DNA of 64,000 nt from an uncultured Flavobacteriales bacterium (GTDB lineage: Bacteria; Bacteroidota; Bacteroidia; Flavobacteriales_D; Crocinitomicaceae): positions 1 through 64,000 of the forward strand of contig CAJXRM010000006.1 of assembly GCA_913059205.1 (NCBI GenBank), read 5' to 3'. Below are positions 52,554 through 62,959 of the stretch, in pieces. The notes under the pieces are model-generated. The model was not told where the DNA came from, ran no database searches, and saw only the letters and a program-made list of their open reading frames with translations. Every line of letters starts with the position of its first letter. Positions within the stretch are counted from its first letter, which is position 1. The position numbers and the translations under genes were made by a program.

Positions 52554-54581
52554 TTATCTTACTCCGTGCATTAGTTTTTTAAACAAAGGATTCAATGCGA
52601 TTGCAAGTAATCCTAATCCAACTGGCACTAAAGTAAAAATCATGAAGAAGAAAGTCAATGAATGTTCTTCTTGAATTTTCTCAATCATTCCACCCATTTT
52701 ACCTGCCGTTTTATTCCCAATGGCAACTGCAACATACCAAATACCGAACATTAGAGCAATCATTCTTCCAGGAACCAGTTTACTTATATACGATAGAGCT
52801 ACAGGTGACAGACATAATTCGCCTAGTGTATGGAATAAATATGCTACGACTAACCATATCATACTTACTTGAACTGCTTCTCCACCTTTTTGAATTCCCA
52901 TTGCCCCGAATGCCAACGCAGCGAATCCTATTCCTAAAAGAATTAATCCAATACCATATTTACTTGCACCACTTGGATTGTATTTACTTTCCCACCATTT
53001 AGAAAACAAAGGGGCAAACATGATAATAAATAATGAGTTCAAAATACCAAACCATGATGCCGGAATTTCAACTTCCTTTCCTTTTTCTCTGACAATCGAT
53101 CCTTTAATTTGTAAATCTTTACCAACTTTTGCTGTTTTAGATTTATCTAAGTATCTCAAATCTCCACCTTTATCAACATCGACAAGCAAAATAGAAGACG
53201 CCTCTTTAAACTTCTTTGGTTCACGAATTGTCACCTCACCTGGTATGAGAACATCATCAGCAGTCAGTTCAGTTGAGTTCGTTACGAAAGCCAATGTTTT
53301 AACTTCTTTTCCATCCTCACCAATAGAGGTTCTCTCTACCTGATTATATGCAACAACATATGCGCTTGATTTTAAGTTTCTATCAATTTTCCATATAACG
53401 ATAATCCAAATCAACACGAATGAAAATCCAAGGAAAATATTCGATAATGGATATTTATTGAACGTTTGCTTAAACAGTTTGAAAAGCACCCAGGAAATAA
53501 TTGCAATAGGCACAACAGTAATTATTATATCTGCTATATTGAAAAATGTTGCTCCAGAACCGGTCAATATACGCGTCGTATAATCTTTAGCAAATAAGGT
53601 CATTGAACCACCAGCTTGTTCAAAAGATGCCCAGAAAATGACTGTAAAAATAGCAAACAGTACAATCGCGATCATTCTATGCTTAGTAACTATTGGGTAT
53701 CTCATAATACGAGAAACCAAAAGTGTTAAAAACACGACAACACCAGTTAAAATAAAGTAATTTGAAATATCTGTTTCACCAAACAATAAAATATTTGTTC
53801 CTCCAATTTTACTAAGTGGGTCATTAATTATCCATACTAATCCAATTGTTGCAGAAATAAAAATCATCACTTTATCCAACATCGTAAAAGGATTTAGACG
53901 ATCACCTTCAAACTCCAATTTCGGAGTATTGTCTTCCGTTTTTTCAGGTTTCAATCCTATATCACCAAATATTTTTTGTGCAAAATAGAATTGTAACATT
54001 CCAAAAAACATGAAAATTCCTGCTAATCCAAAACCATAACTCCATCCAAGTGTTTCTCCTAAATAACCACAAAGCATGATACCTAAAAACGCTCCTGCAT
54101 TCACACCCATGTAAAAAATAGTATAGGCTCCATCTTTTTTCTCAGGAGTATCTTTATACATTAATGAGATAATCGAAGTCATGTTTGGCTTAAAGAATCC
54201 ATTTCCAATGATCAACAAAGCAATCCCGATGTATAAGAATATCGGATTCGATTCTATTGCCATTGCTCCGTGACCTATAGTCATAATTAGGGCTCCAAGA
54301 ATAACTGCCCGTCTATACCCCATAAATCTATCGGCAATATACCCACCGAGAATTGGAGTTAAATAAACCATTGCCGTATATGTCCCATATAAAGCCAATG
54401 CATTTTCAGGAGACCAGTCCCAGCCTCCAAGACCCATTGCACTTACAAGGAACAACACCAACAACGCACGCATTCCATAATACGAAAATCGTTCCCACAT
54501 TTCTGTAAAGAAAAGAACAAATAATCCTGATGGATGACCTAATACTGTTGACTTAAATATATCTGATTTCTCGTTTGACAT
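52554..54581 (-). CDS. POT family peptide:proton symporter with large insertion
   Basis: The 675-residue member of the PTR2/POT family has FFTEMWERFSYYGMRALLVLFL (first helix with the ExxERFxYY motif) and GGYIADRFMGYRRAVILGA, both split naturally by loops. About 14 membrane helices are expected. A soluble insertion of about 110 residues (about 395-510) lies between membrane segments and is absent from the neighbouring paralogue. It imports di- and tripeptides using the proton gradient. It is 35 nt downstream of the paralogue and probably in the same operon. Confidence 0.93.
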   Translation of the reverse strand: MSNEKSDIFKSTVLGHPSGLFVLFFTEMWERFSYYGMRALLVLFLVSAMGLGGWDWSPENALALYGTYTAMVYLTPILGGYIADRFMGYRRAVILGALIMTIGHGAMAIESNPIFLYIGIALLIIGNGFFKPNMTSIISLMYKDTPEKKDGAYTIFYMGVNAGAFLGIMLCGYLGETLGWSYGFGLAGIFMFFGMLQFYFAQKIFGDIGLKPEKTEDNTPKLEFEGDRLNPFTMLDKVMIFISATIGLVWIINDPLSKIGGTNILLFGETDISNYFILTGVVVFLTLLVSRIMRYPIVTKHRMIAIVLFAIFTVIFWASFEQAGGSMTLFAKDYTTRILTGSGATFFNIADIIITVVPIAIISWVLFKLFKQTFNKYPLSNIFLGFSFVLIWIIVIWKIDRNLKSSAYVVAYNQVERTSIGEDGKEVKTLAFVTNSTELTADDVLIPGEVTIREPKKFKEASSILLVDVDKGGDLRYLDKSKTAKVGKDLQIKGSIVREKGKEVEIPASWFGILNSLFIIMFAPLFSKWWESKYNPSGASKYGIGLILLGIGFAALAFGAMGIQKGGEAVQVSMIWLVVAYLFHTLGELCLSPVALSYISKLVPGRMIALMFGIWYVAVAIGNKTAGKMGGMIEKIQEEHSLTFFFMIFTLVPVGLGLLAIALNPLFKKLMHGVR

Positions 54582-54616
54582 GTTTATTTTTTTAATCTTG
54601 TTTGCAATTATACTAA

Positions 54617-56209
54617 TTAATCTACTAAAATGGTTTCATCATCATTCACTATTTCATCTTCTCCTTCCTCATCGATACCATGCATCATTTTCTTTATAAG
54701 AGGAGAAGCGACTAGCAATAATACACCGACAACCAATCCAATAGAGAATAAGCTTTCAAATAACCCCGCATATGCGCCTTTTGCAGCTTCAATATCTAAT
54801 TCGCCCGCTGAAGGAGGTAAACTTGCAATATTCGCCAATAACGATGCAATATATTCTGCTCCCGCAGTAGCTAGAAACCAAACTCCCATCATAAACCCAA
54901 CAATTTTCCCTGGAGATAATTTAGTTACATAAGACAATCCAACTGGCGATAAGCAAAGTTCACCCCAAGTATGAAGTAAATAAGCAATAATTAACCAAAC
55001 CATTGGAACTAAACCAGCTGCTGAGGAATTAATCCCGTATGCCAATGCTCCAAAACCAAAACCTACGAATAAAAGTGCTAATCCAAATTTAACTGCCGCA
55101 TTTGGATTCAAATTCTTCTTACCTAACTTAACCCAGAACCACGCAAATATTGGTGCGAACATTACAATAAACATAGCATTTAAGCTTAAGAACCAAGCCG
55201 CTGGAACATTTGACCCACCAACATTTCTATCCATTGCTCTATCTGCAAATAAATTCATTGATGTATATGCTTGCTCAAATAAGGCCCAAAAGAACACTGA
55301 AAAGACGATCAATATTGTCAAGGCTATTAATCGATTTCTTTCAATACGAGTTGACTTCATTGCAGCATACCAGATGATGTAAATTAGAGAAATTGCACCT
55401 GTTGACATTAATAAAATTTCAACAACGCTGTGACGCTGCACCATTTGCCAAATAACAACTAATGATAGAATCGATAAAATATAAATAATGATTTCTGTAG
55501 ATAATCCAAGGAATATTTTCTTAGACAATGCTGCAGGATTCTTTGGTTCTCCTTTCCCCATAAAGTACTTCTTTCCCCAAGTGAAAGTGATCAGACCTAA
55601 AATCATTCCTATACCAGCTGCTCCAAAACCATAACTCCAACCAACTGATTCTCCAAGATAACCACACAGAATTGTTGCAATCCAGGAACCTATATTGATA
55701 CCCATATAAAAAATAGTGAATCCCGAATCCCTTCGCGTATCTCCTTTTTTGTACAATTCACCAACTATGGAAGAAATGTTTGCTTTCAAAAAGCCAACTC
55801 CTAAAATTATCAACGCCAACGAAAAATAGAATACTTGTAATGCTTGATTATCACGAACAATTGAACCATCAGCCATCATTGTAGCCGCATTCCCTTCATA
55901 TGCCATTCCTATATGTCCAAGAACCAGTAAAATCGCTCCAAATGTTACGGCTTTTCTAAATCCCAAATATTTATCGGCCAAATAACCACCTAAAACAGGT
56001 AAAGCATACACCAAGGCAGCGTAACTTCCAACCAAAATACTTCCGTCGTCATCTGTAAATAAATGATACTTTACTAGATAAAATATCAACAGAGCTTTCA
56101 TCCCATAAAAAGAGAATCTTTCCCACATCTCAGTGAAAAACAGGACGTAAAGCCCAACTGGATGTCCAAATAATGTCTTTTCAGGTACTAAACTTGAATT
56201 TTGACTCAT
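54617..56209 (-). CDS. POT family peptide:proton symporter
   Basis: With the ATG at 56209 the protein has 530 residues; an in-frame start 22 codons upstream adds non-conserved sequence. It shows the POT signatures TEMWERFSFYGMKALLIFYL and GGYLADKYLGFRKAVTFGA, and FYMGINIGSWIATILCGYLG, within 12-14 helices. The C-terminal tail is acidic. Unlike the following paralogue it lacks a soluble insertion, so the pair may differ in substrate range or regulation. Confidence 0.94.
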   Translation of the reverse strand: MSQNSSLVPEKTLFGHPVGLYVLFFTEMWERFSFYGMKALLIFYLVKYHLFTDDDGSILVGSYAALVYALPVLGGYLADKYLGFRKAVTFGAILLVLGHIGMAYEGNAATMMADGSIVRDNQALQVFYFSLALIILGVGFLKANISSIVGELYKKGDTRRDSGFTIFYMGINIGSWIATILCGYLGESVGWSYGFGAAGIGMILGLITFTWGKKYFMGKGEPKNPAALSKKIFLGLSTEIIIYILSILSLVVIWQMVQRHSVVEILLMSTGAISLIYIIWYAAMKSTRIERNRLIALTILIVFSVFFWALFEQAYTSMNLFADRAMDRNVGGSNVPAAWFLSLNAMFIVMFAPIFAWFWVKLGKKNLNPNAAVKFGLALLFVGFGFGALAYGINSSAAGLVPMVWLIIAYLLHTWGELCLSPVGLSYVTKLSPGKIVGFMMGVWFLATAGAEYIASLLANIASLPPSAGELDIEAAKGAYAGLFESLFSIGLVVGVLLLVASPLIKKMMHGIDEEGEDEIVNDDETILVD

Positions 56210-56365
56210 ATAGCATAGTTTTTTCGAGTTCGTGAATGTAACAAAAATTAACAAACTTAACGCACCACTCGTCACTTTTGAATCAAGAAAAATGCGTTAA
56301 AAAAATAATACGTGTTACTTCTGTTAAATCGAGTATTACCTGTACATAACTAAATCTTTAAAATT

Positions 56366-58117
56366 ATGGCAGGAGGAAAAGAAACACCCAGACAAAAAAT
56401 GATTGGTATGATGTACCTCGTTTTAACGGCTTTGTTGGCATTAAATGTCTCCAAGTCTATTTTAGATGCGTTTGTTGCTATTGAAGAAAATATGCAAGAG
56501 GCAAATCTAACCGAACTGTTCCGTGGAAATGAAAAACGATCGGAAATTGTAGAAACGAGTATCGACAATTCAAATCCACAACGTGCATTAAAGGCAAAAC
56601 TTTATTTGGAAACAATTAAAGATATTGACGAAATGACAGCAAAACGCATCCACTTAATTGATCAACTAAAAATTCAATTGTTGACAGATTGTGGAGAAGA
56701 CGTTTCAACTGTGGGACAAAAAACGTCGATTCTAATGGAAAAATTTAACTCTAAATCAGCGCAAATAAAACCAGTGCGAATGAATCTCGACAATGTTCAA
56801 GGAAAGGACAAATATGATGAAGCTATGCATTTGTTCATTGGAGAAGACATCAAAAAACCTGTTGGAAAAGGAATTGAATTGTGGAATTCTTATCTCGGTT
56901 TCAGAAAGGAATTGACTGAAAAGGTTGCGTCGTCTCAGCTAAGAATCGACAAAAATGGAAAAGCGTTTGTGGATAAAGCGTATTATTTCAAAGCCCCAAA
57001 CATCACCAAATTTTCAGATCAAAAAGACTTAAATGACCAATTGAAAAGAGCGCTAAAGGCTTCCAATGTGCATAACGATGACGAAACAGTTCTACTGGAT
57101 ATATTCAGTTCTTTATCTAAAAATGAATATTCTACTGTTCATGATATCACGGATGTTCATTGGATAGGAAAAACGTTTGATCATGCGCCATCCGTGGCTG
57201 CAATTGCATCATTGTCTTCACTGCAAAAAGATATATTATCAGCCCGCGCAAAAGCCATTACGCTTATCAGAAACAGAATGGGAGTTGGGGAATACTCCTT
57301 CAATAAAATTATTCCATTAGCGTATGGACCTGAAGTTGTGAATGCAAATGAAGAATTTACTGTTGAAGTCTTGATGGCTGCATTTGATTCTGATAAGCAA
57401 CCGGAAGTAATTTATAACGGAGCGACGATTTCTGATGTTCACGACGGAAAAGGTTATTTAAAGCTTCAAGCGCAAGGTTCAACCATGGATTTAAACGGAA
57501 CAATTTCCATTCGCAATAAGTCAGGCATAAAAAAAACAATGGAATGGAATAAAACAGTTCATGTAATGAAACCATCCGGCTCTATTGAAATTCCGGGTTA
57601 TAATTTACTATACCGAACGTACAATAACATTGTTGACCCCACAGCGTCTGGATTTCCTGAAACCGTTTTGACGGGAAGTGGTGTTTCAATAACCAAATCA
57701 AATGGAATGTACATCGTACGACCAACAGGAAATGGTAGAGAAGCAACATTAATTGTTTCTGGAAAAACAAAAGATGGTAAAATCGTTCAATTAAAACGTG
57801 TTAATTACAAAGTCAGCAATTTGCCTAAACCTACATTATATTGGGGAGGCTCTGCCCCAGGAGAACCTGTTAGCATTCACAACACTTCACTGATTGCTAA
57901 ATATGGTCCAGAAATTCCCTTGAATGTAAAATTTGACATTTTAAGTTGGGAGGTTCAGATTTCGGGAGCAGCGCCACAAAAAGGCACAGGAAACAGTATT
58001 GCTAGTTTAAAGAACTTCTTGAGAGCAGCTCCAAAAGGAAGCTTAGTAAGTATATTCACAAGAGTTCAAACACCTGAAAGATTAATAATGAACGTTTCGG
58101 GAGCTTACAGAATCTAA
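56366..58117 (+). CDS. gldM: Orphan GldM-family protein (T9SS motor component type)
   Basis: The 583-residue protein has the GldM start (GGKETPRQKMIGMMYLVLTA, a single membrane helix at about 13-32 that pairs with GldL in the T9SS proton motor) and a long periplasmic part with the repeated beta domains of GldM (VNANEEFTVEVLMAAFDSD, then the C-terminal domain LPKPTLYWGG). Canonical GldM has about 515 residues and is encoded in gldKLMN. Here no gldL, gldK or gldN is adjacent, so this is probably a second, diverged copy. Confidence 0.85.
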   Translation: MAGGKETPRQKMIGMMYLVLTALLALNVSKSILDAFVAIEENMQEANLTELFRGNEKRSEIVETSIDNSNPQRALKAKLYLETIKDIDEMTAKRIHLIDQLKIQLLTDCGEDVSTVGQKTSILMEKFNSKSAQIKPVRMNLDNVQGKDKYDEAMHLFIGEDIKKPVGKGIELWNSYLGFRKELTEKVASSQLRIDKNGKAFVDKAYYFKAPNITKFSDQKDLNDQLKRALKASNVHNDDETVLLDIFSSLSKNEYSTVHDITDVHWIGKTFDHAPSVAAIASLSSLQKDILSARAKAITLIRNRMGVGEYSFNKIIPLAYGPEVVNANEEFTVEVLMAAFDSDKQPEVIYNGATISDVHDGKGYLKLQAQGSTMDLNGTISIRNKSGIKKTMEWNKTVHVMKPSGSIEIPGYNLLYRTYNNIVDPTASGFPETVLTGSGVSITKSNGMYIVRPTGNGREATLIVSGKTKDGKIVQLKRVNYKVSNLPKPTLYWGGSAPGEPVSIHNTSLIAKYGPEIPLNVKFDILSWEVQISGAAPQKGTGNSIASLKNFLRAAPKGSLVSIFTRVQTPERLIMNVSGAYRI

Positions 58118-58128
58118 CCAAAAAAAGA

Positions 58129-58165
58129 AAAACGGGTCGGAATAACAACTATTTCGGCTCGTTTT
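58129..58165 (+). terminator. Terminator of the GldM gene
   Basis: AAAACGGGTCGGAA pairs with TTTCGGCTCGTTTT, with three G-U pairs, 12 nt past the stop. A -7 box for the next gene follows directly (58167). Confidence 0.7.
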
Positions 58166-58166
58166 A

Positions 58167-58174
58167 TACATTTG
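58167..58174 (+). promoter_or_regulatory. -7 box of the lipoprotein peptidase gene
   Basis: TACATTTG fits TAnnTTTG and lies 21 nt before the ATG at 58196, directly after the GldM terminator. Confidence 0.55.
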
Positions 58175-58195
58175 TATGAAGAACATTAAGAATCT

Positions 58196-60109
58196 ATGAA
58201 ATTCAACATCTCTCTTTTATTTCTACTTGCTTTTGCGGTTAGTTCGTGCGTTCAAAATGACACAAATACGGAAAAGGATCAAGATAAATCTGAAGCAATA
58301 ACTGTCGATAGTCACTCGTATTCCAATCACCACGAGATAAGCACCAAACATTTACATTTAGAATTAGATGTGAATTTTGAAAACCAAACGATTTATGGTG
58401 TAGCAAGACATGAAATGAATTCTCACAATGCGGAAAACGCAATTTTTGACATCAAAGAATTGAAAATTGTAAAGGTAACTATTGGAAAAGGGAATGAAGT
58501 TGCTACGGATTATGTTATTGGAAAACATGACGAATTACTTGGATCTTCTTTATCCGTCAAAATTCAACCAGACACTAAATACATTAATATTTATTACCAA
58601 ACAACAGAGAATTCTGAAGCATTGGATTGGTTGAGTCCTGAACAAACTTCTGGAAAAGCACATCCATTTTTATACACGCAAGGTCAAGCTATATTAACGC
58701 GAACATGGATTCCTCTCCAAGATACTCCAATGAATCGAATCACGTATTCCGCTGATGTTACTGTTCCAAAAGGATTGATGGCAGTGATGAGCGCTTCAAA
58801 TCCAACAGAAAAAAACTTATCGGGAAAATATTCCTTCACGATGGAACAAAAGATTCCTTCCTATTTAATTGCGTTGGCGGTTGGGAATTTGACTTACACA
58901 AAATTAGGATCAATTTGTGGTGTTTATTCAGAACCTGAATTAGCGGGAGATTGTGCTTACGAGTTTTCAGATTTACCCAAAATGATTACTACTGCGGAAA
59001 AAATTTACGGAAAGTACCAATGGGGCAAATACGATATCGTAATGCTTCCGTATTCATTTCCTTTTGGTGGAATGGAAAATCCACGTTTGACATTTGCCAA
59101 TCCGACTTTATTGGCTGGAGATAAGAGTTTAGTTTCTGTTGTTGCGCATGAGTTAGCACATTCTTGGTCAGGAAACCTTGTAACAAATGCAACTTGGAAT
59201 GACTTCTGGTTGAATGAAGGCTTTACGGTTTACTTTGAAAACCGCATCATGGAGAAAATCGAAGGAAAAGAAAACGCGAACATCCTAGCGCTGATTGAGT
59301 ACCAAGATTTATTAGCTGCGTTAAACGATATTGAAAATAGCGATCATCCAGAGGACACAGAATTGAAATTGCAATTGGAGCACAGAAATCCCGATGACGG
59401 AATGACGGACATTGCTTATGTTAAAGGAGCGTTTTTCTTGAGAACGATTGAAAAAGCTGTTGGAAGGAAAAAACTTGATCAATTTTTAAATCGTTATTTC
59501 AAAGAGCATGCATTCCAATCGATCACAACTGAAGTATTTGTTGCAGATTTGAAAAATAATTTATTGACGCCAAACAAAATTGATTTTGATGTTGAGGAAT
59601 GGATATATCAACCTGGCCTTCCAGATAACCATGTTCGTATAGAATCCAAAAAACTGGATGACATGACAAAATTGGCCGAACGTATCAATTCTGGTGAAGA
59701 TGTTTTTGTCGGTAAGCTGAAAAAATTAACACGTGCCGATTTTATTACGCAAGAATGGCAAACATTCGTGAGAGGCTTGAATGATAAAGTCACTCCTGAA
59801 ACGATGAAAAAGTTGGATGATCAATTTGAATTTAGCGCAAATTCAAATCCTGGTATTAAATCTGATTGGTACAAATTAGCTGTTAGAAACGGATACGATG
59901 CAGCGAAACCAGAAATGGAAAAATACCTCATCAAAATTGGACGAAGATGGTACATCGAAGGGATTTACGAAGCTTTAATGAATTCTAAGAATCCAGCTGA
60001 CCAAGCATTTGCAAAAGCAACATTCGAGAAAGCTAAAAGCGGATATCATGCTGTTACTCGAAATACGATTGCAGGCATTGTTGCCTCGACAAGCTCGGCA
60101 ACCAAGTAA
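58196..60109 (+). CDS. Lipoprotein M1 aminopeptidase (LTA4 hydrolase/aminopeptidase B-like)
   Basis: The 637-residue protein has a lipobox-type signal (LLFLLAFAVSSC, Cys19) and should be membrane-anchored. The M1 core is complete: FPFGGMENPRLTFANP, VVAHELAHSWSGNLV and NEGFTVYFENR. A C-terminal helical domain (about 480-637) matches the leukotriene A4 hydrolase C-terminal type, giving the length expected of that branch. It cleaves N-terminal residues from peptides, fitting the two peptide transporters encoded nearby. Confidence 0.94.
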   Translation: MKFNISLLFLLAFAVSSCVQNDTNTEKDQDKSEAITVDSHSYSNHHEISTKHLHLELDVNFENQTIYGVARHEMNSHNAENAIFDIKELKIVKVTIGKGNEVATDYVIGKHDELLGSSLSVKIQPDTKYINIYYQTTENSEALDWLSPEQTSGKAHPFLYTQGQAILTRTWIPLQDTPMNRITYSADVTVPKGLMAVMSASNPTEKNLSGKYSFTMEQKIPSYLIALAVGNLTYTKLGSICGVYSEPELAGDCAYEFSDLPKMITTAEKIYGKYQWGKYDIVMLPYSFPFGGMENPRLTFANPTLLAGDKSLVSVVAHELAHSWSGNLVTNATWNDFWLNEGFTVYFENRIMEKIEGKENANILALIEYQDLLAALNDIENSDHPEDTELKLQLEHRNPDDGMTDIAYVKGAFFLRTIEKAVGRKKLDQFLNRYFKEHAFQSITTEVFVADLKNNLLTPNKIDFDVEEWIYQPGLPDNHVRIESKKLDDMTKLAERINSGEDVFVGKLKKLTRADFITQEWQTFVRGLNDKVTPETMKKLDDQFEFSANSNPGIKSDWYKLAVRNGYDAAKPEMEKYLIKIGRRWYIEGIYEALMNSKNPADQAFAKATFEKAKSGYHAVTRNTIAGIVASTSSATK

Positions 60110-60134
60110 ACATCATTTAAACTCTTAGGGAATC

Positions 60135-60166
60135 AAAAAAAGCACGAATCAAATCCGTGCTTTTTT
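60135..60166. terminator. Bidirectional terminator between peptidase and valS
   Basis: AAAAAAGCACG and CGTGCTTTTTT pair around 10 nt, with A-run and T-run flanks, between two convergent genes. Confidence 0.9.
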
Positions 60167-60207
60167 TATACATATATTTTCTAAATTGGTAATCGAGCGT
60201 GTTGAGA

Positions 60208-62838
60208 TTACGCCATTGACCCTAACTTCTCTTCCAAAATAGCAATCTTCGCTAATGCATCTGCTTCTTTTTGCTTTTCAATAGCAACAACTTGTTCTGG
60301 TGCACCGGTTACAAATTTTTCGTTTTTCAATTTGCCTTGAACGCTTTTTAAGAATCCTTTCGTGTAGTTCAACTCTTCTTCCATCTTCTCTTTCTCTGCT
60401 TCCAAATCGATTGAATCTCCAAATGGCACAAAGAATTCGTTTCCATTCACAATGAAAGAATTTGAGTTTTCAATTTTATCCGTTGTATACTCAAGTTGAG
60501 AAAGATTACCCATCTTCACTATCACGCAATCAAAATCTGTGTTGACTTCTTTGTTCTTACGAACGAACAACTCCATTTTAATTTTCGTTGCAATGTTGTT
60601 TTTCTTTCTAATGTTACGAATGTTCGTAATTACTTCTTCAGCAATTGAAAAATCTGAAAGTATAACTTCATTCGAAGTTTGAATTACCGGCCATTCTGCA
60701 ACTATAACGTCATCACCCGCTTGTCTTTCGCGAATCAAGTGCCACAATTCTTCGGCAACGAATGGCGTAAAAGGCTGCAACAGTTTCAGTAATTTCTCAA
60801 AGAAATCCAAGGTCGTTTCCAAAGTCTTTTTATCAATTGGATGCTGGTAACCCGGTTTAATCATTTCCAAATACCACGAACAGAAATCATCCCATACCAA
60901 TTTGTATGTCGCCATTAATGCTTCTGAAATCTTGAATTTATCAAACAGTTCGTTGATGTTTTGAAGTTCCTTATTCAGCTTCGCTCCGAACCAATCGATT
61001 GCCATCTTAGACGAAGCAGGTTGTACCAAATCGTTATTTACAGTCCAAGAGTCAACCAAACGGAAGGCATTCCAGATTTTGTTGGTAAAATTTCTTCCTT
61101 GCTCACACTGTGAACTATCAAAAGGCAAATCATTTCCTGCTGGTGATGAAATCAAAATTCCAACACGCACTCCGTCTGCTCCGTATTTGTTAATCAATTC
61201 GATTGGATCTGGAGAATTACCCAATGATTTAGACATTTTACGTCCTAATTTATCTCGTACAATCCCCGTATAGTAAACATTCTTAAATGGAATATCTCCC
61301 ATGTACTCATATCCAGCAATAATCATTCTCGCTACCCAGAAAAACATAATTTCCGGAGCCGTTACTAAATCATTTGTTGGATAGTAATACTTAATCTCTT
61401 CGTTGTTTGGTTGTGTCAATCCGTTAAAAACAGAAATTGGCCAAACCCAACTCGAGAACCATGTATCCAACACGTCTTCATCTTGTTTTAATTCAGCCGC
61501 AGAAATAGCTCTCCCCGCTTTTGCCGTAGCAGCTGGAATTGCTTCTTCAATTGTTTTCGCAACAACGAAGTCTTCTTCTCCTTCACCATAAAACCAAGCT
61601 GGAATTTGATGTCCCCACCACAATTGGCGAGAAATACACCAATCCTTCACATTCTCCATCCAGTGACGGTAAGTGTTTTTGAATTTATCGGGGTGAAATT
61701 GAATATTACCATTCATAACGTTCTCCAAAGCTGGAGTCGCCAATTCTTTCATATCAACGAACCATTGCAAAGACAATTTTGGTTCAATCACCGAATTTGT
61801 TCGTTCAGAGTATCCCACTTTATTGATGTGGTCTTCCGTTTTAATCAAATATCCTTTGTCGTGTAATTCTTTCTCAATTGCCTTACGCGCCTCAAATCGA
61901 TCCATTCCCTCGTAATGCATTCCGTTTGCATTCAAGGTTCCGTTATCGTTCAAAATATCGATTGTTTCAAGATCGTATTTCTTTCCCAATTCATAATCGT
62001 TTACATCGTGAGCAGGAGTAATTTTCAAACAACCTGTTCCAAATTCCATATCCACGTAATCGTCAAAAATGATAGGAATTTCACGTCCTACTATTGGAAC
62101 AATCGCTTTCTTATCCTTCAAATTAGCGTAACGAATATCGTTTGGATTCACACAAATTGCTGAATCTCCCAAAATTGTCTCTGGACGAGTTGTCGCAATT
62201 GTCAACCATTTATCATCTGTTCCAGCAATTTTATAGCGAACGTAAAATAGTTTAGAATTTACTTCTTTGTGCAATACTTCTTCATCCGAAAGCGCAGTCA
62301 ATGCCTCTGGATCCCAGTTCACCATTCGCACTCCACGGTATATTTTTCCTTTGTTGTATAAATCAATAAAAATATTGATAACCGATTCTGAATACTCAGG
62401 ATCCATCGTAAAACTGGTTCTATCCCAATCACAAGATGCTCCTAACTTCTTTAATTGTTCTAAAATAATTCCACCGTGTTTGTCTTTCCATTCAAAAGCA
62501 TGTGCTAAAAATTCGTCACGTGTTAAATCCGACTTTTTAATTCCTTCCGCCCTTAATTTCTGAACCACTTTTGCTTCTGTCGCGATAGATGCGTGATCTG
62601 TTCCTGGAACCCAACACGCATTTTTCCCTAACATTCGTGCACGACGAACCAAAACGTCTTGAATTGTATTGTTCAACATGTGTCCCATGTGTAGAACTCC
62701 AGTTACGTTTGGAGGTGGAATAACGACCGTATACGCTTCTCTTTCGTCAGGAACAGAGTGGAAATATCCTTTCTCCATCCAATGTTGGTACCATTTTTCT
62801 TCTGCAATTTGAGGCTCGTATGTCTTCGGTGTCTCCAT
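60208..62838 (-). CDS. valS: Valine--tRNA ligase
   Basis: The 876-residue class I synthetase has the start KTYEPQIAEEKWYQHWMEKG, the HIGH-equivalent HMGHML in PNVTGVLHMGHMLNN (about 44-58), an editing domain (about 190-340, with TTRPETILGDSAI), the KMSKS loop (GRKMSKSLGNSPDP, about 530), an anticodon-binding helical domain and a C-terminal coiled coil (LDLEAEKEKMEEELNYTKGF-like). Length is normal. It charges tRNA-Val in the cytoplasm. It is a single gene, divergent from the amidohydrolase gene. Confidence 0.98.
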   Translation of the reverse strand: METPKTYEPQIAEEKWYQHWMEKGYFHSVPDEREAYTVVIPPPNVTGVLHMGHMLNNTIQDVLVRRARMLGKNACWVPGTDHASIATEAKVVQKLRAEGIKKSDLTRDEFLAHAFEWKDKHGGIILEQLKKLGASCDWDRTSFTMDPEYSESVINIFIDLYNKGKIYRGVRMVNWDPEALTALSDEEVLHKEVNSKLFYVRYKIAGTDDKWLTIATTRPETILGDSAICVNPNDIRYANLKDKKAIVPIVGREIPIIFDDYVDMEFGTGCLKITPAHDVNDYELGKKYDLETIDILNDNGTLNANGMHYEGMDRFEARKAIEKELHDKGYLIKTEDHINKVGYSERTNSVIEPKLSLQWFVDMKELATPALENVMNGNIQFHPDKFKNTYRHWMENVKDWCISRQLWWGHQIPAWFYGEGEEDFVVAKTIEEAIPAATAKAGRAISAAELKQDEDVLDTWFSSWVWPISVFNGLTQPNNEEIKYYYPTNDLVTAPEIMFFWVARMIIAGYEYMGDIPFKNVYYTGIVRDKLGRKMSKSLGNSPDPIELINKYGADGVRVGILISSPAGNDLPFDSSQCEQGRNFTNKIWNAFRLVDSWTVNNDLVQPASSKMAIDWFGAKLNKELQNINELFDKFKISEALMATYKLVWDDFCSWYLEMIKPGYQHPIDKKTLETTLDFFEKLLKLLQPFTPFVAEELWHLIRERQAGDDVIVAEWPVIQTSNEVILSDFSIAEEVITNIRNIRKKNNIATKIKMELFVRKNKEVNTDFDCVIVKMGNLSQLEYTTDKIENSNSFIVNGNEFFVPFGDSIDLEAEKEKMEEELNYTKGFLKSVQGKLKNEKFVTGAPEQVVAIEKQKEADALAKIAILEEKLGSMA

Positions 62839-62927
62839 GTGATATAAATATTTCCTGCAAAATTAACGCTTTTGGGCAGTTATACTTCATTCTTTCTGCG
62901 CTTTTTAATGAGAATTGAAGGAATAAT

Positions 62928-62935
62928 TAACTTTG
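62928..62935 (+). promoter_or_regulatory. -7 box of the amidohydrolase gene
   Basis: TAACTTTG fits TAnnTTTG, 24 nt before the ATG at 62960. Confidence 0.5.
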
Positions 62936-62959
62936 TTCACAAATCAAAACGAATTCATC

